Assembly (NCBI GenBank): GCA_003024985.2
Contig: PXIH01S0004071.1
DNA length: 12,616 nt
Direction: 5' to 3' (one strand)
Source: Euperipatoides rowelli
Lineage: Eukaryota > Onychophora > Udeonychophora > Euonychophora > Peripatopsidae
Shown here: piece after piece, positions 8,375-12,616 of the stretch
Layout: each line of letters starts with the position of its first letter
How positions within the stretch are numbered: position 1 is the stretch's first letter
Made by a program: the position numbers and the translations under genes
The notes under the pieces: generated by a model
Databases searched by the model: none
Told to the model about the DNA's origin: nothing
What the model saw: only the letters and a program-made list of their open reading frames with translations

Positions 8375-9238
8375 ATGGTGACGTATCTTGAAAGAATGTC
8401 AGTCGTTAAACTCAATTCTAATAACTATTTTCAATGGGGATTCGGTCTGAAATGCTTTTACTCAAAGTAAGTCTATGGGAAATAGTGAGTGGTGAGAAGG
8501 AAGAAGAGGTAAATGCAATTTGGAGAAGACTGGACAATTCAGCAAGGGCAACTATAGCCTTGTCGGTGGAAACTGAATTGCACCCATTGATAATGGAATG
8601 TCAATGTCACGTGAGATGTGGAAAAAATTGAAAAAACATTTTGAGCGAGTTAGTTACTCTTCCGTATTTTTCTAAAAAGGAAACTGTATAACACGAAGCT
8701 ACAAGGCAACAAGATGGAGGAATACTTTAATTCCATATCGATATTGACCAATAGGCTAAAGGCAGAAGAAGCACATATAGAGGATGAGGATGTAATCTCA
8801 ATTATTCTGTGTGGACTCCCAGAGAGCTATGATAATCTCATAATGGCAGAAGGGAGAGATGAAACTACCTTAAATTTGGACTTGATAAAATTAAAATTGA
8901 TAGATGAATCAGTGAGAAGAGAGGAAAAACTCAGATAAGACATTACACCACAGGCTCTGTTGGTGGGACAAAGGCAGGTTTCACGTAGACAAGAAAAACT
9001 GTGCTATAAATGTAACAAACCTGGACATGTTAAATACTATTGCCCGAATTTGAGAAAAAATTCTACTGCACATTTCAACAATAATAATACCCGTCATACA
9101 AACAGAGAATCTAACTATGTGAGTTTTCAATATGATAAAGATGATCAATCCAAAAAGGAAGCCACAAAGTGACATGATAGACTGTCCGATGGAGATTTAG
9201 AAAAATTAAATTATTGTAGCATAAGTGACACATCGGAA
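8375..9238 (+). pseudogene. Copia-type Gag (capsid/nucleocapsid), broken
   Basis: The likely start is ATG 8375 (a second in-frame ATG is at 8396). The opening segment contains KLNSNNYFQW, the LxGxNYxxW motif at the start of Copia capsid domains. The frame then changes at about 8434 (next segment has LWEIVSGE), about 8598 (MWKKLKKHF) and about 8668 (MEEYFNSISILTNRL, then CGLPESYDNL, a typical capsid block). An in-frame TAA at 8936-8938 precedes the nucleocapsid part, whose CCHC knuckle is perfect: Cys 9002, Cys 9011, His 9026, Cys 9041 (C-X2-C-X4-H-X4-C). A second in-frame TGA lies at 9170-9172, and the frame changes again at about 9236 before the protease. In an active element Gag forms the virus-like particle and packages RNA. 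This copy cannot. Confidence 0.88.
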
Positions 9239-9655
9239 AAGTTTATTTGCACATGTTTCATTAAACCATAATGGAAAACCGATAAACATAACAAGCTCAG
9301 AATGGGTACTAGACTCGGGAGCTACAGCACACATGTCTTGCAACAGATCATTATTCGCCAGCTATGAGTCTTTCCAAGTTGCCAAAGAAGTAGTGTTTGC
9401 CAACGGTACAATCAGTCCTGCAGTAGGAAAAGGTACAGTGACATTAAAAACTAAAAGTAATAATGGCCAGGAAGAAATAATATTTTGTGATGTGCTGTAT
9501 GTACCGGAAATGAAAGTCAATCTTTTGTCCGTACCTGTTATAAGTGTACAAAATTATAAAGTAATATTTGAAGGAGAGACATGCTCAATAAGTGTTGAAG
9601 ATCTGCAAGTTTTATCTGAAAACATGAGGGATGGAGTGTTCATGGTGGCCCGATA
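9239..9655 (+). pseudogene. Copia-type aspartic protease domain
   Basis: One clean frame of about 139 codons holds WVLDSGATAHM (catalytic Asp codon 9312-9314), the D-S/T-G-A motif with the Copia-family follow-up T/S-x-H-M. It continues through LYVPEMKVNLLSV, the LxVPxxxxNLLSV block characteristic of this family. This is the best preserved coding segment of the element. It is fused in an active relative to Gag and integrase as one polyprotein, which it cuts. Here it is separated from both by frame changes (about 9236 and about 9655). The frame's GTG at 9225 is not a real start: TAA directly precedes it, and the Gag frame runs on into this place. Confidence 0.88.
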
Positions 9656-10350
9656 GAAGAAAAAACATACTCAGCATGTGTTCATACTTGGCACAAGAGG
9701 CTGGGACATAGATCGATCGAAAATATCAAACAAATGTCCAGATCTTCAGAGATAAAAAAATCTCCCAAGTATGACCACTCGGACTTTTGTTCCACCTGTC
9801 AATTGGGGGAATGAAGCAGAAGCCCTTCAAAAGAGTACAAGTAAAACAGTCAACTAAACCTTTCCAGTTAATACATGCAGACTTATGTGGACCAGTTAAA
9901 CCAATTTCCAGAAGAGGGGAAAATTACTTTATTACCTTAGTTGACGATTTCACTAGTTATTGTCATATGGAAATAGTTATAAACATCAGGCAAATAAAGT
10001 GATCATGAACTATCTCGAGAGTTTTAAAACAAAATTCGGAAGATATCCTGAGAAGTTTAGAAGTGATGGAGGGGGGAGAGTTCGAAAAGAGGGAACTAAA
10101 TGATTTTTTTTGAGCAAGAGGAATTTTGCACCAACTGTGTGTGGTCTACCAGGCTCAGCAGAATGGAAAAAAATCAATCAAACCCTCATCAAAATGGCTA
10201 AATGCATACTGATAGAGAAACAAATGTCTAAAGATTGTGGGGTGAAGCTATTGTGTCATTCTGTTATTTGTATAATCGTGTGTTGCATTCTTACGCAGGC
10301 AGGATACCTAGTATATGTGGGACAACAAGATAGCAAACCTTGAAAATGTT
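9656..10350 (+). pseudogene. Copia-type integrase, broken, third catalytic residue lost
   Basis: The N-terminal zinc-binding part has TWH (His 9692), LGH (His 9707) and FCSTC (Cys 9788 and 9797), the HHCC finger. After a frame change at about 9805 comes LIHADLCGP with the first catalytic Asp (9880-9882), then ENYFITLVDDFTSY. Another frame change at about 9988 leads to EKFRSDGGG with the second catalytic Asp (10065-10067). Further frame changes near 10075, 10110, 10170 and 10230 follow. The glutamate that completes the DDE triad should lie just after the QQNG at 10156-10167, but a run of seven A (10167-10173) occupies that place and no Glu-Arg pair can be read. Beyond it QTLIKMAKCIL matches the family's next helix. 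Integrase inserts the cDNA into host DNA; this copy is inactive. Confidence 0.88.
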
Positions 10351-10706
10351 AAAGTTATAGGTAGACAATGTTTTGCCTATCTTCCTAAACACAAGAGGAT
10401 CATATTGGAGAAAAATTCTCTTGAAGGCCAGTTGCTTGGCTACAGTGACACGCATAAAGGATATAGATTTTAAAGTAAAAATTATGATTATATTATAGTA
10501 GCTAGCGGAATAGTGTTCAACGAACTGACAAACCATGTGATACCAGCAGTGATGGAGAGTTGAAACCGACACATATGGAAGTGGAAATAATGATCTCCAG
10601 AGAAGAGCACAAGAACATGGGTAATGAAGATGAAGACATAGACAGAGGTGTTCGAAGGTCGACTAGATCAAACTTAGGAAAAACACCTAAGAGGTATTTA
10701 GACTGA
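10315..10706 (+). pseudogene. Integrase C-terminal region and linker preceding the missing reverse transcriptase
   Basis: In one frame (10315-10560) GRQCFAYLPKHKR and LLGYSDTHKGYRF match the post-integrase GxxxxVxxPxxxR and GYxxxxKGYR blocks of Copia polyproteins, then IVFNEL matches the VVFxE block. An in-frame TAA at 10471-10473 and a frame change at about 10557 break it. The last segment (10557-10706) is an acidic stretch (NEDEDID) followed by RRSTRSNLGKTPKRYLD, the RRSxRxxxxPxRY linker found just before the Copia reverse transcriptase. It ends at TGA 10704-10706; nothing of the polymerase follows. Confidence 0.82.
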
Positions 10707-10761
10707 TTGCTGTTAAAATGGAGGGGTAAGTGAATTGTCTTGGGCTGAACTCATGGAGGGG
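10707..10761 (+). promoter_or_regulatory. Internal deletion junction and polypurine tract
   Basis: The true tract is GGAGGGG at 10755-10761, directly before the LTR's TG. A near-identical ATGGAGGGGT also lies at 10718-10727, 35 bp upstream of the ATGGAGGGGT at 10753-10762. The final frame before the LTR (GAACTCATGGAGGGGTGT then TAA) may be the last codons of RNase H, so the deletion probably ended within this 55-bp stretch. Confidence 0.7.
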
Positions 10762-11564
10762 TGTTAAGAATTAACATCACCTCTGTATCAGAGAACTAAT
10801 CAATGTGAATATAATAGTAGCCTATAATACTATAATAGTCGTGTCAGACTGTGTTAGTTTAACATATATTAATTTGCAGAACTTTATTTTATTAAAACTG
10901 CTTTTATTTCTATTCTATTATTTCTTCATTTAGAAATAATGGTTACACTATGTATTAGTTTAATTAGGTAGGAATATGATAATTTAACTTATAAACATTG
11001 TTAGTGTTTTTAAAGAATGCAGTTGTTATAAGTTTTTTTTATTTTAGTGTTGAATAATGTAACTAGAAAATGCTTTTGGGTCAATGTTATGAATGCACTT
11101 TTGTTATTGTCAGATAGAGCCTCTGGTGGAAGTTTTGATTAATGTGAAAATATTATGGGATAGAATGTTGCAGTGCATTACTGGGATAGCTTGGGTTGGA
11201 GTGAGTGCGGGAATTTTCGTTGGAATATATACTGTACATGGGTTACTTTGTGAGAGTCCAGGGTATAAGTTTAAACAGTAAGTGATGAATATTTTATATA
11301 CCTAGAATTTTATGCTAGTTAAATAATGACTTTAATTGTTCTGAAAAGTATAATTATTGTGAATTATGTCAAGATAAACTGAATTGCTTATATGTTAAAA
11401 ATGAAAGCCAACATGGCCGATATTGTCTTTGTTCACTAATATCATTTACAATTACTATGTATTGCTGTATGCTACTATGCTGCATTAAATACTATTTTTA
11501 GTTATATACTGTATGTTGCCTCCCTGGATTACTATAGTTATTACAACCACATAAAATAATCACA
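10762..11564 (+). repeat. Right LTR (803 bp)
   Basis: Same termini as the left LTR, TGTTAAGAATTA and AAATAATCACA. Length differences from the left copy include extra bases near 10829-10856, 11485-11492 and 11506-11511 and a missing block near 11452. Confidence 0.93.
11165..11281 (+). other. 38-codon LTR-internal ORF, right copy
   Basis: Counterpart of the left-LTR frame, here open further upstream to an ATG at 11093. It has one predicted membrane-spanning stretch. Over this interval the two LTRs differ at only two positions in about 117, one synonymous and one causing G/E. Confidence 0.3.
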
Positions 11565-11569
11565 TTATA
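11565..11569. repeat. Target-site duplication, right copy (TTATA)
   Basis: Immediately follows the right LTR. The flanking arm sequence resumes in register with the palindrome, confirming the insertion point. Confidence 0.9.
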
Positions 11570-11826
11570 CGCATGCACCTCTTTTTATTTCAAAAGAATG
11601 TGCATACAAATTTACAAATAATGAATAATTAATTAGCATGTTCAAGTGGTTTGAATATTTCAAGACATAATTAGATTCAGCAATTTGCTACGTTAATGAT
11701 ATTTATGAAGCATTAGCTTCGTAAATGCCGTATTAAGAAAATAATTATACCCCGAAATAACCTGTTGCACTTGAAAGTACCAATTAATAAATAATAAAAA
11801 AACAATAACTATAACAGTCCGTTATA
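11570..11826 (-). repeat. Right arm of the palindromic element, outer part
   Basis: Continues the inverted repeat after the copia-type insertion, from CACCTCTTTTTAT (facing the left arm near 7000) to the outer end CCGTTATA. It keeps the counterpart of the left-arm hairpin as ATTTATGAAGC (11701-11711) against GCTTCGTAAAT (11716-11726), with one mismatch. Confidence 0.85.
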
Positions 11827-12277
11827 ATATAATTTTCGCAATTTTGCTAAATTTGAAGATAACGAACGGCCTACATCACTAGGATTTTTTATATTTAGGG
11901 ATAGGAATAATCAGTTCATTTTCCCAGGCATTAGGGAAAATACCTAATTCAATAGAATATGTTAGTTATCGGTTAACATAATTCATAAGAAAAACACTTT
12001 AGATTAAAGCTAGGAATGCAAATAGAATTTCTGTTTTCAAAATTTCCAGTACCGGTACATTTATTAATAATGTCATAAATGTTTCCAGACCCAAATGCAA
12101 CATTATGTAAATTATTATTATGCTCTTTAATCTTAATTTCATGAAACAACTTTTAATTTAAAAAAAATTTTTTTAAGTGCTTCTTCATTATCATCATCTA
12201 AGGTCTTTATATATTCTATTTTTATCATTAATCACATGAGAAATCTCTACATTAAACCAAATGGAATGATATTTATT
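11827..12277. other. Intergenic, nothing recognised
   Basis: A+T-rich sequence beyond the palindromic element, with no gene, domain or repeat family recognised. GTACCGGTAC, a perfect 10-bp palindrome, is at about 12049-12058. Confidence 0.5.
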
Positions 12278-12338
12278 AGTTATTTACAAATGTTCTAGTT
12301 ATTTACCGATGCTTACATGTAAACATTTGTAAATAACT
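12278..12338. repeat. Perfect 17-bp inverted repeat
   Basis: AGTTATTTACAAATGTT (12278-12294) and its exact reverse complement (12322-12338) are separated by 27 nt. The loop also repeats AGTTATTTAC in direct orientation (about 12298-12307). It could be a short hairpin element or the ends of a decayed MITE. Confidence 0.75.
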
Positions 12339-12616
12339 GTAGAAGAGTTAAAATAATTTTGCAAGGGGCATTGGCTGTTGATATGTGTCATAAAATTAAA
12401 ATGACATAATCAATTCATAGAATGTTTATAGAATAAATATTCACATCAAATCTATTTGATGAATTTTATACTAAAATTAACCCTTTCCACTCCACTCAAT
12501 TTGGATTCTATCGATCCACAATAAAACCCAAAAATCAATTTTTTTTTTATTTTAAATTTCGATTAGAAATATAGAAAAAATAATTTTAAAATGGTTTACA
12601 TGAATATCTAATATTT
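12339..12616. other. Intergenic, nothing recognised
   Basis: A+T-rich, stops in all frames, T-rich tract at about 12539-12548. Nothing else seen. Confidence 0.5.

Larger units (their letters stand above)
7555..11564 (+). mobile_element. Ty1/copia-type LTR retrotransposon, defective and lacking reverse transcriptase
   Basis: A complete LTR-to-LTR insertion of 4010 bp. In order it carries the left LTR, a primer binding site, Gag with a CCHC knuckle, an aspartic protease, integrase, a basic/serine-rich linker, a polypurine tract and the right LTR. Protease then integrase ahead of where reverse transcriptase should be is the Copia order (Gypsy elements have integrase last). Only about 55 bp separate the linker from the right LTR, so essentially all of reverse transcriptase and RNase H, normally well over 1.5 kb, is absent. 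Frame changes and stops fill the rest. The number of frame changes in the 2.4-kb interior is about what the LTR indel rate would predict, so most could have arisen after insertion. Confidence 0.93.
6753..11826. mobile_element. Palindromic fold-back element (about 1.06 kb without its copia-type insertion)
   Basis: The sequence from about 6753 to 7227 is repeated as its reverse complement at 7320-7554 plus 11570-11826. The outer ends match as TATAATGGACAGTTATAG (left) against TATAACGGACTGTTATAG (right, reversed). The innermost 36 bp (7192-7227 against 7320-7355) are perfect. Arms are roughly 475-500 bp. The right arm carries about 25 extra bp near 7440-7480 and is cut in two by the copia-type element. 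The structure resembles fold-back or hairpin MITE elements that consist almost wholly of inverted repeat and encode nothing. The flanking TATA on both sides could be a target duplication but is palindromic, so exact borders are uncertain by a few bases. No transposase family can be assigned from the termini. Confidence 0.85.

Noticed and set aside
8981-9175. 64-codon open frame on the minus strand
   Set aside because: Antisense shadow of the Gag zinc-knuckle region.
10291-10572. 93-codon open frame on the minus strand
   Set aside because: Antisense shadow of the integrase C-terminal region, whose plus-strand motifs are clear.
7555-11564. Gypsy/Ty3-type or retrovirus-like element
   Set aside because: Protease and integrase motifs and their order are Copia-type, the duplication is 5 bp, and no envelope frame exists.
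1-12616. CRISPR array, operon or prokaryotic defence system
   Set aside because: No spaced direct repeats, no bacterial-type gene layout; all recognisable elements are eukaryotic.

Overview
The window looks like non-genic, repeat-filled DNA from an animal nuclear genome, most likely an arthropod. It is strongly A+T-rich, has long homopolymer and microsatellite tracts, contains no intact protein gene, and is full of decayed transposable elements of typical animal families. The octamer TAGGCCTA, rare by chance at this base composition, occurs three times. I cannot name the species.

Layout. Positions 1-6750 are intergenic sequence with old fragments: a 35-bp minisatellite (63-187), several hairpins (1434-1460, 3848-3978, 4691-4727), a possible orphan exon (2342-2575), the reverse-transcriptase C-terminal piece of a non-LTR retrotransposon (4235-4412, +), a hAT transposase C-terminal piece (5209-5343, -), and an unrecognised GC-richer block (about 5829-6340).

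Positions 6753-11826 hold a three-layer nest. The outer layer is a palindromic fold-back element of about 1.06 kb, with arms of about 475-500 bp. At its hairpin tip sits a tRNA-Asp(GTC)-like sequence that carries a genomic CCA and is bracketed by a 7-bp direct repeat (TGCTTCT). Removing one repeat copy and the tRNA restores an uninterrupted stem. In the right arm sits a 4.0-kb Ty1/copia-type LTR retrotransposon (7555-11564) with TG...CA LTRs of 783 and 803 bp, a perfect 5-bp target duplication (TTATA), an initiator-tRNA-Met-type primer binding site and a polypurine tract.

The copia-type element is dead. Gag, protease and integrase can all be recognised but are broken by about a dozen frame changes plus in-frame stops, and essentially the whole reverse transcriptase/RNase H region is missing. 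The LTRs differ at roughly 30 aligned positions (about 4%, counted by eye). The order of events is: palindrome, then tRNA insertion and copia insertion in undetermined order, then decay. Positions 11827-12616 are again featureless A+T-rich DNA with one perfect 17-bp inverted repeat.
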